Shown: positions 38,701 to 45,768, counted from the stretch's first letter. The stretch is DNA of 48,000 nt from Phycisphaerales bacterium (GCA_003485185.1 DNAS01000198.1:1-48000); one strand, 5' to 3'. Made by a program: numbers and translations. Notes: a model not told the origin generated them from the letters alone.

Positions 38701-40285
38701 CTTTGAGTTGGACGACGTGAATTTCACGCGTGGAAGCGTCGGGCGGACGGTCGAACTCGGCAATGAGCTGCGCCGCCGTCTGGATATCCCCGGCGTCGCC
38801 GGCGACGATGAGGCTGTTGGAGCGACTTTCTGCCGTGGCGGTGATTTTCGGGCGGCTGCGTCCCCGCGCGTCGCGCTCGCTGATGGCGGTCGCGAGAATC
38901 CCGGCGAGTTGCCCGGCATCGGCGAACTTCAGGCGGAACACCTTCGCCCCGCCGCCGGTCTCCGTGGCTGCGTCCAGTTCGCGAATGAGCTTCTCGATCT
39001 GCGCCATCTGGTCCACCGCAGCCGAGACGATCAGACGGTTCGTTCCCGCGTCGGCAACCACGCGCGATTCCGAGACCGTCACCGATCGCCGTCCCTGCTG
39101 GACGGTCTGCTTCGGTAGTGCCGCCAGGACGGTCTTGGCCAGGTCTTCGGCGCGGGCCTTGGTCAGCGAGAAGATGCGAATCTCCCCATCAGCAAGCCCC
39201 CCCGCGGCGTCGAGTTTTTCGATCAATTGTTCGGCGAGCGCCAACTGGTCTCCGCTGCCCACCAGGAGCACCATGTTCGTGCGCTCGTCGCAGGTGGCGT
39301 TGACGGTCCCCTGCTTTTCGGTGTCCGGAACGGTCACCCATCGTCGTTGTTCGCGGTCATAATACCGCCCTCCCCCCCCGCCGCCCTGCGACCCGAACAA
39401 CTTGCCGATGATTTCCGCGACGGTTTTCGCCGAAGCATGGCGGAGCGGGCAGGCCTTGAACTGTTTCTCGACGATGGTCTCTGTGTCCATCTCGCTCAGA
39501 AGCGCGCGGATCCGCCGGATGTTCTCCAGCGTATCGGTGATGACGATTCCCTTGCCCTTGACCATCGGCGAGATCGACCCGAAGGTGGATACCATCCGAA
39601 CGACCATCTTGGCGGCTTCATTGGAGTCGATGTATTTCATCGGCACCAGCACGGTGACGATCTGCCCAGGGCGGACGCCCTCGGTCTGATCGAGCCCCTT
39701 GAGGATCTTGAGGGGCATCTGCTGCACTTGCGCCAGGGGCACGAGGCGCAGGTATCGCCCCGACTCCATCAGGGCGAACCCCCGCATGGCCAAGAGCATG
39801 TTCAGGGTATCCAGCGCCTCGTCGTAGGTATAAGGCTCGGCGTCGATGAACGTCAGCTCGCCTTCGACCCGGGCGTCACCGACGAGTGGGCGTCCGGTCA
39901 TCTGCGAGAAACGCGTGATGACGCGTGTGAAGGGCACGTTCTCGAACTGGAAGCGGATGTTCCGGGCTTTTTCTGCCGGCTCAGTCGTTTCCGCCGCAAT
40001 GGGCGCAGGGGAGGGCGCAGCGGCTGTCGGCGCGGAAGCGGGCGCTTCGCCCTCGGGGGGCGTAACAGCGGGCGGCGCTTCCGGCGCAGGCACCGGCTCC
40101 GCGGATGTCGCAGGTTGAGTCGCAGGTTCGAGCGTCTTCTCATCCGGCGCCGTCTCCACAGCGAGAGGCGCCGATGTCGCCTGCGTTGCGGGTTCCTGCT
40201 CCGCCGACGGGAGCGTCTGCGCCGCGGTGATTGCGGTCAGCAGGACCAATGTCAGGATGGTCGTCGCGATGCGTTCGCCTTGCAT
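29759..40285 (-). CDS. Giant multi-module secretin (GspD/PilQ family)
   Basis: About 3,508 residues; ordinary GspD has 650-750. The ATG at 40285 has AGGAG seven bases upstream (a GTG one codon earlier is possible). Order: signal peptide (1-23); Pro/Ala/Thr-rich linker (24-108); N0 domain (109-190, IRFQFENVPFTRVITRFSQM, AEPYTYDEALDTLNMLLAMR); about 35 tandem N1-like modules (209-3183, mean 85 residues); secretin gate (3184-3414, VLVQVLLAEITLDDTTDLGF, SRPQILASDNQKATINVGQR, VPVLGDIPLVGNLF); and a 95-residue C-tail. It forms the outer-membrane channel of the secretion system. The reading frame is uninterrupted, modules are divergent in sequence, and the neighbours are pseudopilin and assembly genes, so this is one real gene. 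gspD is the nearest name, but type IV pilus PilQ is also possible. Confidence 0.95.
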   Translation of the reverse strand: MQGERIATTILTLVLLTAITAAQTLPSAEQEPATQATSAPLAVETAPDEKTLEPATQPATSAEPVPAPEAPPAVTPPEGEAPASAPTAAAPSPAPIAAETTEPAEKARNIRFQFENVPFTRVITRFSQMTGRPLVGDARVEGELTFIDAEPYTYDEALDTLNMLLAMRGFALMESGRYLRLVPLAQVQQMPLKILKGLDQTEGVRPGQIVTVLVPMKYIDSNEAAKMVVRMVSTFGSISPMVKGKGIVITDTLENIRRIRALLSEMDTETIVEKQFKACPLRHASAKTVAEIIGKLFGSQGGGGGGRYYDREQRRWVTVPDTEKQGTVNATCDERTNMVLLVGSGDQLALAEQLIEKLDAAGGLADGEIRIFSLTKARAEDLAKTVLAALPKQTVQQGRRSVTVSESRVVADAGTNRLIVSAAVDQMAQIEKLIRELDAATETGGGAKVFRLKFADAGQLAGILATAISERDARGRSRPKITATAESRSNSLIVAGDAGDIQTAAQLIAEFDRPPDASTREIHVVQLKAGDARQIARALSSLFAQQSQGRRGQGASDSLRVEADEAGNSLLISASPGDWPIVQDLLQKLQAAVVPAATVATRLVPLQHARADELAVTLRQVYDPQRSRRRDARTTPVVIAASERSNSLLISAAADDQQALGELIAALDVPPTEKVEEIRMVRLSSADAATLVGKLQAMLPPARKGEQADVSMQYDKLTNSILLRAPQGKRQMLEEIIAKIDQATQAQARETRLVNLKHTSAAALAQTLGELYRAPAARKGQRQGSEVESDAVIVSPAPGDRTLVLDAPRDRMEQIAALVATLDAEPAPGTLQVRTYDLANAAAGEIARSLEKLFTEQSGRSGRRATGEPQPRFDASAATNQLLVAATAEQFAEIEKLIEQIKAATVLSGQTRTFRLKHAKADDIAQVLGQMLPDAPAAAGSSRRGRQAADSTVRVAPLPAANAVVVQGPPAKLTLAEELIGTFDTAEASGTAVIQVVELKNAEARSLAESINQALGAKAGKGAPPADLVTVTPESNSNSVLIRGPAARVAETIAMVRKLDADATASDVQVRVYPLTNSDAGELAKSVEKLFVDLAKRMPKNRRDAGVPPFSVTADARTNSLVVSTTGGYFTIVEQLLQNLDRAPERIEADAQYIWLENADAFDVASKLQEMYRDRRGADKPVIEADSFSNAITLIAKDTDLKAMETIIAKLDAAARDNNIQVRVIPMTKMSADKMAEVLRRVYGQMTTSKIVITDGQPNPRFREPTSVESGNLRHEFSPTTQGADTTTAPADGGKLFNPETPAVTISVDKRSNSLIVSATRRELERIQSLIDRLAETAEEVEAEYRVFKITQADPAAVANSLEELFNPKVARQPAPAQPAQRGQRPQPQPQPPAPPPVITVVADARTRSVIVRAKTMDFEIIEPLIRHLDQVSTVVSEVRVFPLKNTDATETAASLRELFRMSSSQTPAPNQRQQPQGRGARATAQQQRAEVVRQVIELRRKDGVAQVDATTMVSISANRQANSVVVTAPADAMEVITSLIEELDQSAAQATATTVWMCPLKHAQAPAVATALSQAFAPPRGRKLETGEGVTVVAEPTSNTVIVTANAENLKKVQDLIARLDTETDQATGVYILALSSGDASEVASMIQSLYNQQLSAARRDKKSVPPLAVSADTRANAVVLATSKEMYEQVRQWVGEVEKMKPARGTLRVLTVEYADPAEVQKAIDQLFGPQGAAGSRGRGGRSGGGNPSSGNPAAARGGKVETTLLANQKAIMVSASDEDFQTIQQLIATLDEAAKGTQREVRVFTLVNASNALVANALGSMYRQVTRGAQPQDQVTVTALNQTTAVVVSAPKNRMEEVAHLIEQLDRKEVAAQVEFRIYPLTHAQPTKILPALRQMLQQVTRARPGESIDVQADERTRSLIVTARGAVFDEVAKVIAVLDKAPAYEKAEVLILPLKKADAAQLASVLTEMLRPSEGNQVTPEAKALQEQVRLLNVRSVLQDRIPELDLTKPIKIQADSAKPQGSNALIVTSTPDNLKAMAAIVEVLDTVPISEGVKVRMLHLSNADATSVAQVLREIFTQGRQLAGKPGTSVAGKAEPVSSSGKALVNVLNVSADPRTNTVVLSGLEESLALAELIVKDLDRQEGQFVTDVRAFKLKNAAADRMAPILRAVFAEGAAQPGANGLRAQVTRLRIGRKKELLSELPRAREALTIQADADTNILLIAARSDIMPLIVDVITTMDIPGAGSLNTVRIYPLENADATRISQVLQSLYAGPNAKLVRDEDKPTVAVDTRTNALVVSASEKTFLLLEALLKNLDSKTPIELRDIRLVPLKNTDAAVLATVLQKMMDARVQRQQSLGARDAEALRVILLADERSNSLIVGGSPESFQLVEELASKLDVAEAALGGQVQLIPLTEANAGTLATTLAGLFDQRYQAARTPELRRQKPIILPDLRINALLVAANADDSKVLRGLLEKLDVKLTDPAVQLVVIPLKHNDAGVVGPTIQQIFTARLASMTATGAKPSPQDRVDVATDALSNALIVSASKENLTLIAGLLEKVDIEPPLESGLVKMYGLNYADAGRVASMLQSLLANGLYKPGAAVAANAALTAREKVAIASDMRTNVLIVSASKENLAIIDEIVRRMDADVAPLLGDLRIYPLRHADATRLGPMLQQFFNEKRQAELAVNNTVRIVPLVVVADARTNTLLVAGGKENFAAVEAMIEKLDAAEAMGLNEFRLFKLVHATAGSLQPMLQKLFDQRVTRGQTKDPVTILADTRSNTLVVGASPEDMKLVESILARMDVAEDKAGRAQRVFLLEKADATQVANTLKELFKGQAGEAGVSIGVDERINAIVVSAGRTDLERIAELVAQFDTEKVTHVTEIRVFTLGNADATELGQILTDALTNKPKAMTARSQNLQTWLRFVATSPDGKELVTSALQEGVLITPDPRTNSLVVSAPRSSMPLLASMIQSLDMTSPRTAEIRVFTLTNADATQMADVLRAMFRQSAQGAAGGKTVKAVNYTLASATTQPADGATTEASATVGSAEQEALNITVDSRTNSLLVGGTRQYVQLAAKIIEELDSSPAQERVTKIYRLRNALATDIEKALRAFLDQERQRIVSTLGAQAVGAAQRLLEREVAVVSVGTEGQTQNTNTLLLSASPRYFQTIEEMIKELDQPPPQVLVQVLLAEITLDDTTDLGFEWTLEKKVENSTVQTHTNFSVAAAIAKSDSGLGISVTGGDLNFFLRALQSQGKLEVLSRPQILASDNQKATINVGQRVPFITNSRVTESGTTLNTIQYEPVGIILDVTPRINPDGFVRLEVAPQISSLSTSSVDISEGVKAIIVNERKAETTITVQDGHTVVLGGLITTRDENRESKVPVLGDIPLVGNLFKSTKVIKERTELLVILTPRVLRTIPQADAEAVKQLRRLNAQQAEVREGMRNDLIDLIRARSSQMNEDRWNWEELVPTPQSAEPPPVEVVPLRSLSETETNPDLSTTTAPKEADR
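30737..39661 (-). repeat. About 35 tandem secretin N-type modules
   Basis: Protein-level tandem repeat inside the giant secretin: 2,975 codons, about 35 units of 64-124 residues by manual parsing. Each unit reads roughly: a strand with hhPLxNADAxxhAxxLxxLF, a variable loop, a second strand with DxRTNSLIVSA, and a helix ending IxxLIxxLD. This is the Secretin_N (KH-like) fold, present three times in typical GspD. Loops in several units are Gln/Pro/Gly-rich, for example around 36,090-36,180 and 35,000-35,100. No two units looked near-identical, so expansion is not recent. Confidence 0.9.
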
Positions 40286-40339
40286 CACCGTTCTCCTTGT
40301 GCTGCTTGCCCCGCTCTTGCGCGGAGCCTGCGACGGGAT

Positions 40340-41407
40340 TCACACAGCCTTGCGTGCGCCGACCGTCGGGGCCGGAGGCGCGGGTTCCTTTCCCGACGTC
40401 TTCAGTTCGTCGGGCAATTGCTCCGGGCGCAACGGGTATTTCTCCGTCAGACGGTCGCCCTGCTCGATGGCGTAATACGTCTCGCCGATCCGGACGATCA
40501 CGCGGCTGGAACAGAGAATCTCCAGATCGTTGCGCTTGGGCATGACACGGTAGTCGATCATGACGATGCGTCCGCCGGCAAGTTTGTCACCGATGCGGAA
40601 GACGCGTTCCTGTCTCGTCGCCGGGTCCCGCACGTAGACTTCGGGCACGCCCGCCCAGGTGCTCAGGTCAGCCACGCGATAGTCCGGTTGGGATGGAGCA
40701 GGTTCACCGCGGGACGGCGGCGGTTCGGTCGGGACTGGGGAAACAGGAGGAGGCGGAGGAGGAGGCCGCTTCACGTACGGGCGGAACAGGTCGCGCGACG
40801 CAATCATCTCGAACGCCCGGCGCCGCTCGTTATCGGGTTCTGCCGGGGAGATTTCCGCCAAGCGGGTCGGCGGCGCCCGCTCTCCGGCGGCACGGTCCAG
40901 CATCAGCGTCGTGCATCGCAACTGGAGGTCCATCTTGCCTTCCCGAAGCATGGGCGTAAGCAGCACGTTGTCCACGCGGTGCAGGTGCGGGTCTGCCTGA
41001 AGCTGGTTAAGGAACGTGACGACGTCGTCCTGGGCGCCCTGCGCGTTGACCGCCCAGCCCGCTTCGGCATAGACCTTCGGCACCACGCGACCGCGGATCG
41101 GCTTGAGCGACTGCGTCGCCAGGTTGTTTTCGTGCAACAGCGTCATCAGCCAGCCCTGCATGGCGCTGACGGCCTCGGACTCGGTGTCGCCGAAGGTCCG
41201 TTCGTCGAACGCGGCGAGGCGGCGCTGGTAGCTACCTTGTTTGGCGTTGGCGCGCTGGATCTCGGTAATCCCGTTGCGTAGCGACAGCGCCTGCTCCTGC
41301 GCTTCCCGCGCTGGCGCGAGCAACAGCTTGTCGACGCCTGCATACAGCACGAAGCATCCCATCGCCGTGCCCGTCACCATCACCAGGATCTTCTCACGCC
41401 GAGTCAT
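40340..41407 (-). CDS. PilO/GspM-PilP/GspC-like fusion protein
   Basis: 355 residues from the ATG at 41407 (GGGAG just upstream). A membrane anchor lies at about residues 7-28, followed by a short coiled-coil and a ferredoxin-like PilO/GspM-type domain (about 75-170; DDVVTFLNQLQADPHLHRVD, KMDLQLRCTTLMLD). After a proline-rich hinge (KRPPPPPPPVSPVPTEPPPS, 213-232) comes a beta domain (about 243-325; VFRIGDKLAGGRIVMIDYRV, ETYYAIEQGDRL) resembling the PilP/GspC homology region that docks onto secretin N0. It would link the inner-membrane platform to the secretin encoded next. Family assignment is by pattern, so the two-part fusion is probable, not certain. Confidence 0.75.
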   Translation of the reverse strand: MTRREKILVMVTGTAMGCFVLYAGVDKLLLAPAREAQEQALSLRNGITEIQRANAKQGSYQRRLAAFDERTFGDTESEAVSAMQGWLMTLLHENNLATQSLKPIRGRVVPKVYAEAGWAVNAQGAQDDVVTFLNQLQADPHLHRVDNVLLTPMLREGKMDLQLRCTTLMLDRAAGERAPPTRLAEISPAEPDNERRRAFEMIASRDLFRPYVKRPPPPPPPVSPVPTEPPPSRGEPAPSQPDYRVADLSTWAGVPEVYVRDPATRQERVFRIGDKLAGGRIVMIDYRVMPKRNDLEILCSSRVIVRIGETYYAIEQGDRLTEKYPLRPEQLPDELKTSGKEPAPPAPTVGARKAV

Positions 41408-41470
41408 GCAGCTCCCACAGTATCCATTTTTCTTTCCGGCCAGAAACACCCGACCGGCGCAAAGGTCCGA

Positions 41471-43540
41471 TTACCGCAACCAATCCACGATCACCGCCAC
41501 CGGGCAGGCCGTCCGCCCTTGCAACGACTGCCAGCCCGTGGAGATGAAATGCGCTTTGCCATAGAACTTGACTGTAATATCCCGATTCGCACCGCTCGCA
41601 CGGTTTTTCTGCGATTCCAATGCGCGGAAGCCACGGGAATCCTTGCGGAAATAGGCCAAGATCGCCCGGTTGGATTCCCGGTCATACACCTCGTGACAGA
41701 CATAATCCGCGCTGTTGACGGCGGAGATCAGGAAATCCTGCCTGGCTTCGCCAAGTGTAGCGCGGAATGACGCATACTGCCCTGTCAGGCGGTCGAGGCC
41801 CTGTGCGCCGGGGGCGAAAGCGTCGAACGAAGCGTTTCGGAGGTTCGGCACGCCGTTCTGTCCTCCTGCCGCCGGCGCAGCGGCAGGCGCTGCGGCGACA
41901 GTCGGCGTGGCGGGGGCAGATGGCGGACGCTCGTCCCGCCGCGCCGACGGCGCGCCTCCGCCTCGGGCCAGCGCCACCCCGCGGGGCGAGTCGTCGGAGG
42001 GACGCGTCGCGAGCGACACGCCGCGCAAGTCGGGATTCATGTTCCGGGCGATCGAAAGCTTGAGCACCGACCCGTGGGCGTATCCGTAGCGGTCCCGGGT
42101 GGGCGAAACCGGCCCGGGGCTGACGGTGTATCCGGCATTCTGGAGGCGCGTGACCAGATGCGAGATCACCTGCTGCCCCGTCGCTTGGACCGCGACCGAC
42201 AGCGTGCCGTCGGCGTTGCTTCGCAGCGAGGTCACGTAGGCGTCCTGCGCCGGGGGAAACAGCCCGCTGAGGTAGGCCCAGTGCTCCAGCCAGTCCGGCT
42301 GGGCATTCCACTGGTCGATCTGCCGGACGCGCTTCTCCAGCGAGGCGACGGAGCGATTGGCCTCCTTGAGGCGGTTGTGCTCTTCGCGCAGTCGATCCAC
42401 GTCGGATCGGCGCGAGGCGATCCGCCCCACCCCGACGGCCAGTCCTACGATCGCCAGTAGCGCCACGGCGCCGGAAATCGCCGCCAAGCGGATTTTCCGC
42501 ATGTCGCGCACAGGCGCGGGGCGCTTGGGATTGAGGAAGTCGAACGGCAGCGCGTTCCTGCGGGCCGGCGCCGCAGCCAGTCCCAGCGCCGAGAGGAAAC
42601 CCGACGTATCCACGCCTTCGTCCAAACCCAGCGCCGGGCCGGGATGGAACATCTCGCACGGCGCCGCAGACCGGCGTGAGAGCAGGTCGGCCACCTGGCG
42701 CTCGATGCCCGTGCCCCCCGCGACGAGGATGCAGTCGATCCGCCCGCCGCGCTCGACCGCCTGGAAACTCTGGAGGCTGCGCACCACCTCGGTGACCACG
42801 GCGCCGACGGCGGCGTCCGCCTGCGGGACCACGCCCGAGGGGAACGCCGGGATCTTCACGAACGCCGACCGGCTGAACGCCAACGACGCGCCGGCGAGGA
42901 TGTCGATTTCGGTCTCGTCGGCAGTCACATGGACGATCGCGACGCGCTGCGTGCCGTCGATGGCGCGGCACATCTCCATGCACTTGGCGTCGGCATAGGG
43001 GCGCAGGCCCAGGCGCACCAGGCGCACACCCGCCTCCTCGGCGAGTTTGCGGTAGAAGTCCACCACGGGCACGGTGACGGCGGCCACCAGCACGTCGCGC
43101 CCCTGCGGCGCGCCCGGCTGGACATCCGCGTCGTAATGGCGCTCGATCGTGAAGTCGATCACCGCCTCGTCCTGCCCGAACGGAAGCTCGCGCGACACCT
43201 GATACTGCACCATCCCCGCCAGTTCCCCGTCGGCCGTCCCGGGCGGAAGCGACAGCGGTTTGAGCACTGCCTGCCCGCGCGAGACGCTCATCGTCACGCG
43301 GGCATTTTCCAGCGACATCTCGCGGAGGGTGCGCCCGAGGAATCGACCGACGGCCGTCGCGTCGGAAATGTTCACGTCGGCAGGCATGTCAGCGCAGGTC
43401 ATCTGGAGGAATTGCGTCGCCTCGCTGGTCTGCCGGGCCTGGACGATCCGGAGCCTGCGGCTGTCGAAGTCGACGGCCACCACTTCCGACCTCCGGGTAT
43501 CGGGAAAGATGGACCTGAATTTCTCGATCAGCGTTCGCAT
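41471..43540 (-). CDS. PilM-PilN (GspL-like) fusion with extra C-terminal domain
   Basis: 689 residues. Residues 1-320 are an actin-like PilM/GspL cytoplasmic domain: VVAVDFDSRRLRIVQAR (phosphate-1-like), LKPLSLPPG..., VLVAAVTVPVVDFYRKLAEE and VAGGTGIERQVADLLSRR. A PilN-type linker (LPFDFLNPKR, 331-340) leads to a membrane helix (353-372), a coiled-coil (378-408) and a ferredoxin-like periplasmic domain (about 430-497). After an Ala/Pro-rich linker (518-562) is an unrecognised domain (563-689). It is probably the inner-membrane assembly protein that couples the ATPase to the periplasmic parts. The ATG follows the gspK stop immediately (TAAATG). Confidence 0.85.
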   Translation of the reverse strand: MRTLIEKFRSIFPDTRRSEVVAVDFDSRRLRIVQARQTSEATQFLQMTCADMPADVNISDATAVGRFLGRTLREMSLENARVTMSVSRGQAVLKPLSLPPGTADGELAGMVQYQVSRELPFGQDEAVIDFTIERHYDADVQPGAPQGRDVLVAAVTVPVVDFYRKLAEEAGVRLVRLGLRPYADAKCMEMCRAIDGTQRVAIVHVTADETEIDILAGASLAFSRSAFVKIPAFPSGVVPQADAAVGAVVTEVVRSLQSFQAVERGGRIDCILVAGGTGIERQVADLLSRRSAAPCEMFHPGPALGLDEGVDTSGFLSALGLAAAPARRNALPFDFLNPKRPAPVRDMRKIRLAAISGAVALLAIVGLAVGVGRIASRRSDVDRLREEHNRLKEANRSVASLEKRVRQIDQWNAQPDWLEHWAYLSGLFPPAQDAYVTSLRSNADGTLSVAVQATGQQVISHLVTRLQNAGYTVSPGPVSPTRDRYGYAHGSVLKLSIARNMNPDLRGVSLATRPSDDSPRGVALARGGGAPSARRDERPPSAPATPTVAAAPAAAPAAGGQNGVPNLRNASFDAFAPGAQGLDRLTGQYASFRATLGEARQDFLISAVNSADYVCHEVYDRESNRAILAYFRKDSRGFRALESQKNRASGANRDITVKFYGKAHFISTGWQSLQGRTACPVAVIVDWLR

Positions 43541-44965
43541 TTACGGGGCTCTCGCGCTGCCGGGGCCTGCCAGCGACAGGGGCCTGCCCAGGCGGGTTAT
43601 GTCTCGAAGATACACGATCCGGGGCTCGCCCTTGCCCAGATCGACGACGGCCTCGACGGCGCGGAATCGTCCCGTCGCGGGGGAGAATCCCACGCAACGG
43701 AGAGAGAACTGGTATCCGTGCGCGGTCAGGAACGGCGCGATTTTCTTGAAGGTGTCGGCGTCCACGACGTCGCCCGTGTACAACCATGCGGTAGTCTGAA
43801 GGTCCTCATCGGTCTGCTCGGTACGAGCTTCGACGATCCGTCGGGCCGTGGACGCCGCGTCGTCCACGGCGCCGGTCAGGGCGGCAGTCAGCACCTCGAC
43901 CGGCGCGGTGTTGACGTTGACCCGTCCGAAGGCGGCGCCCCGGGCGCCGTCAGGTTGCGTCGTCAGGCGATCCAGGACCGTCGCCAGTTCCGCCGCTCCC
44001 ACACCGGATTGGAGTTCTTGACCCGCGTTCCCTCCGCCGCGACGGTTCCTGCCCCGCCGGCCACCGCTCGAATCCGTTCCTCCTTGCGGGCGGTATGTCA
44101 TCTCCAGCAGGTCCGCCGGATGAGTAAACGTATTTCCGTCGGCCCGGTAAGCCTGGATGAGCCGGACCGTCTGCTCCGGCAGGCCGACGCTCTCCAGCCC
44201 GCGAAGGTCGCCGTTGAGGTTGATCCGATTTTGCCCGTCGGAGGCGGTGTTCGGCTCGTAGCTGAAGACCGTCAACATCGACTTGAGTCCGCGATCGAGC
44301 TGGCCGTCGCCGTTGTCGTGATAGGGGAAGCTTCGGTCACCGTCGTCTTCTCCGGGATCGAGCGTGCCGTTAAGGTTCGCGTCCTCGCCGTACACCGCAG
44401 CGGCGCCGAATCCCTTGACCAGCAGCAGTTCCTCCACCGTCGCCAGCGGACCGTTCTTGATGAGATACGGATTCGCCAGACGGTCGTAGTAGTCCTGCTC
44501 GGCGCCTTCGGGCCTGGGCTGGCTGTCCGGGTCGCGATAATCCAGCAGCGAATCGACCTGTTCCGTCGTCATGACGGGCAGGGCGGCAAGCTGGCGTTCA
44601 TCGGCTACGTTGAGGTTCAGCTTGCCCGACTCATCCGTCAAGCCGAACCGCATCGTGCCGGGACTGTCCGGGTTTTCGGCGTAGACCGTGAAGTACCACG
44701 CGGCGGCCCCGTCGTCGAAGACGAGTTGGTCGGACAGAAGCACGGGATTGTCGAACCACTGCTCGCGATCCCCGGCGGCGGTGCGGAGGATCGCCATCGC
44801 CCGTTCCACGCCGCTCATGGCGGCCGCGTAGGCCTGCTCCGCGCCGGCGCCGTTCGCGGCGGCGGCGGTTTCCGCCCGCATGCGGAACATCAGGCTGCCC
44901 GCGAGCATGGCGGCCATCGCCGTCAGGACGAGCACAGCCAGCAGGACCGTACCGCGACGGTTCAT
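43541..44965 (-). CDS. gspK: GspK-like minor pseudopilin with EF-hand-like motifs
   Basis: 474 residues from the ATG at 44965, which overlaps the gspJ stop (ATGA). The N-terminus MNRRGTVLLAVLVLTAMAAM has a prepilin cleavage site after Gly5 and lacks Glu at +5, as is normal for GspK. Family markers are FGLTDESGKLNLNVAD and FGRVNVNTAPVEVLTAALTG. Residues 194-226 hold two calcium-loop-like motifs (DANLNGTLDPGE and DNGDGQLDRG). A Gly/Arg-rich insert (residues 297-312) lies between the two large domains. GspK caps the pseudopilus tip with GspI and GspJ. Confidence 0.92.
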   Translation of the reverse strand: MNRRGTVLLAVLVLTAMAAMLAGSLMFRMRAETAAAANGAGAEQAYAAAMSGVERAMAILRTAAGDREQWFDNPVLLSDQLVFDDGAAAWYFTVYAENPDSPGTMRFGLTDESGKLNLNVADERQLAALPVMTTEQVDSLLDYRDPDSQPRPEGAEQDYYDRLANPYLIKNGPLATVEELLLVKGFGAAAVYGEDANLNGTLDPGEDDGDRSFPYHDNGDGQLDRGLKSMLTVFSYEPNTASDGQNRINLNGDLRGLESVGLPEQTVRLIQAYRADGNTFTHPADLLEMTYRPQGGTDSSGGRRGRNRRGGGNAGQELQSGVGAAELATVLDRLTTQPDGARGAAFGRVNVNTAPVEVLTAALTGAVDDAASTARRIVEARTEQTDEDLQTTAWLYTGDVVDADTFKKIAPFLTAHGYQFSLRCVGFSPATGRFRAVEAVVDLGKGEPRIVYLRDITRLGRPLSLAGPGSARAP

Positions 44966-45768
44966 GGCGTGCCCTCCTCGCTCTGGCTGCTCGCCGAAGT
45001 GTCTTCTCCGCTTGGCGCGATGCTCAGGCTCCGCCCGCAAGTGGGAATGTCGATCACGCGCTGGAACTTCTCGTAGGGATACTCGGCGGGTTCGACGCCC
45101 AGTGGGAGCGGCTCGGCCCCGAGCGTGATCCGGACGGCGGGAGGCATGTTCTGCTCCGGCCACTGGTCCATCCAGTGGGAATCGGCCGTGCCCTGCGGAT
45201 CGAAATACTCCACGCGGAAAAATCGGATCCGCGTGCTCAGCAACGACGTCTCGACCTGCTTGCCTTCTTCGGCCACCTGGACCAGCACCTTCTGACTGGT
45301 CCGTTCCAGGCCCTCGACAATCGGGTTTCCGTCGATGTCCAGCATCGGCTCGCCCTGCTCGTCCAGAGCGACGCGCAGGCGGTAGCCGACAATCTCGTGG
45401 TCATGTTGCGGCGGGGGATTGTTCCGCGGGTCGGTCAGGCTCGTTTGCCCCCAGGCCGACGGCGCGGGCAAGGCCGCCGCCACGAACTCCACCCGCCCAC
45501 TCTCCCTGGCCAATCCCGTCGCGATGAACTGGTAGCCCAGCGACGAGCGAAGTTCCCCCGACAGGCGGTCCATCGCCAGGCGGATGTCGCTGACAGTCTC
45601 CACGTCGGCCAACACGCCCTGGCGAACGTCCCTCGCATAGCTGTGCAGCGCGAGGACCGCGCCGACCACCAGAACCGACAGCGCTACGGCCAGCATCACC
45701 TCCAGCAGCGTAAAGCCGCGGCGCCGGTTCGGCAACGGAACGACGGGTTGCGATGGCCTGGGGGTCAT
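44962..45768 (-). CDS. gspJ: GspJ-like minor pseudopilin
   Basis: 268 residues from the ATG at 45768, which overlaps the preceding stop as ATGA. The leader ends RRRG and the mature protein begins FTLLEVMLAVALSVLVVGAV, with Glu at +5. The C-terminal part has the mixed alpha/beta GspJ character (IRFFRVEYFDPQGT, PPAVRITLGAEPLPLG) and a negatively charged tail. The order H-I-J-K supports the assignment. A reading further upstream (62 residues) is GC-rich noise from the overlapping gene. Confidence 0.88.
   Translation of the reverse strand: MTPRPSQPVVPLPNRRRGFTLLEVMLAVALSVLVVGAVLALHSYARDVRQGVLADVETVSDIRLAMDRLSGELRSSLGYQFIATGLARESGRVEFVAAALPAPSAWGQTSLTDPRNNPPPQHDHEIVGYRLRVALDEQGEPMLDIDGNPIVEGLERTSQKVLVQVAEEGKQVETSLLSTRIRFFRVEYFDPQGTADSHWMDQWPEQNMPPAVRITLGAEPLPLGVEPAEYPYEKFQRVIDIPTCGRSLSIAPSGEDTSASSQSEEGTP

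Noticed and set aside
30737..39661. CRISPR-like or satellite DNA repeat
   Set aside because: The periodicity is at protein level with variable unit length and strongly diverged nucleotides; no constant direct repeats were seen.
29759..40285. Several separate secretin genes joined by assembly error
   Set aside because: There is one signal peptide, one N0 and one gate; the modules are distinct and the frame is unbroken, so a chimera is unlikely.
39227..41281. A 684-codon plus-strand frame opposite the secretin start
   Set aside because: A shadow of the minus-strand coding sequence with Arg/Gly/His-rich composition; no ribosome-binding site or recognisable domain.
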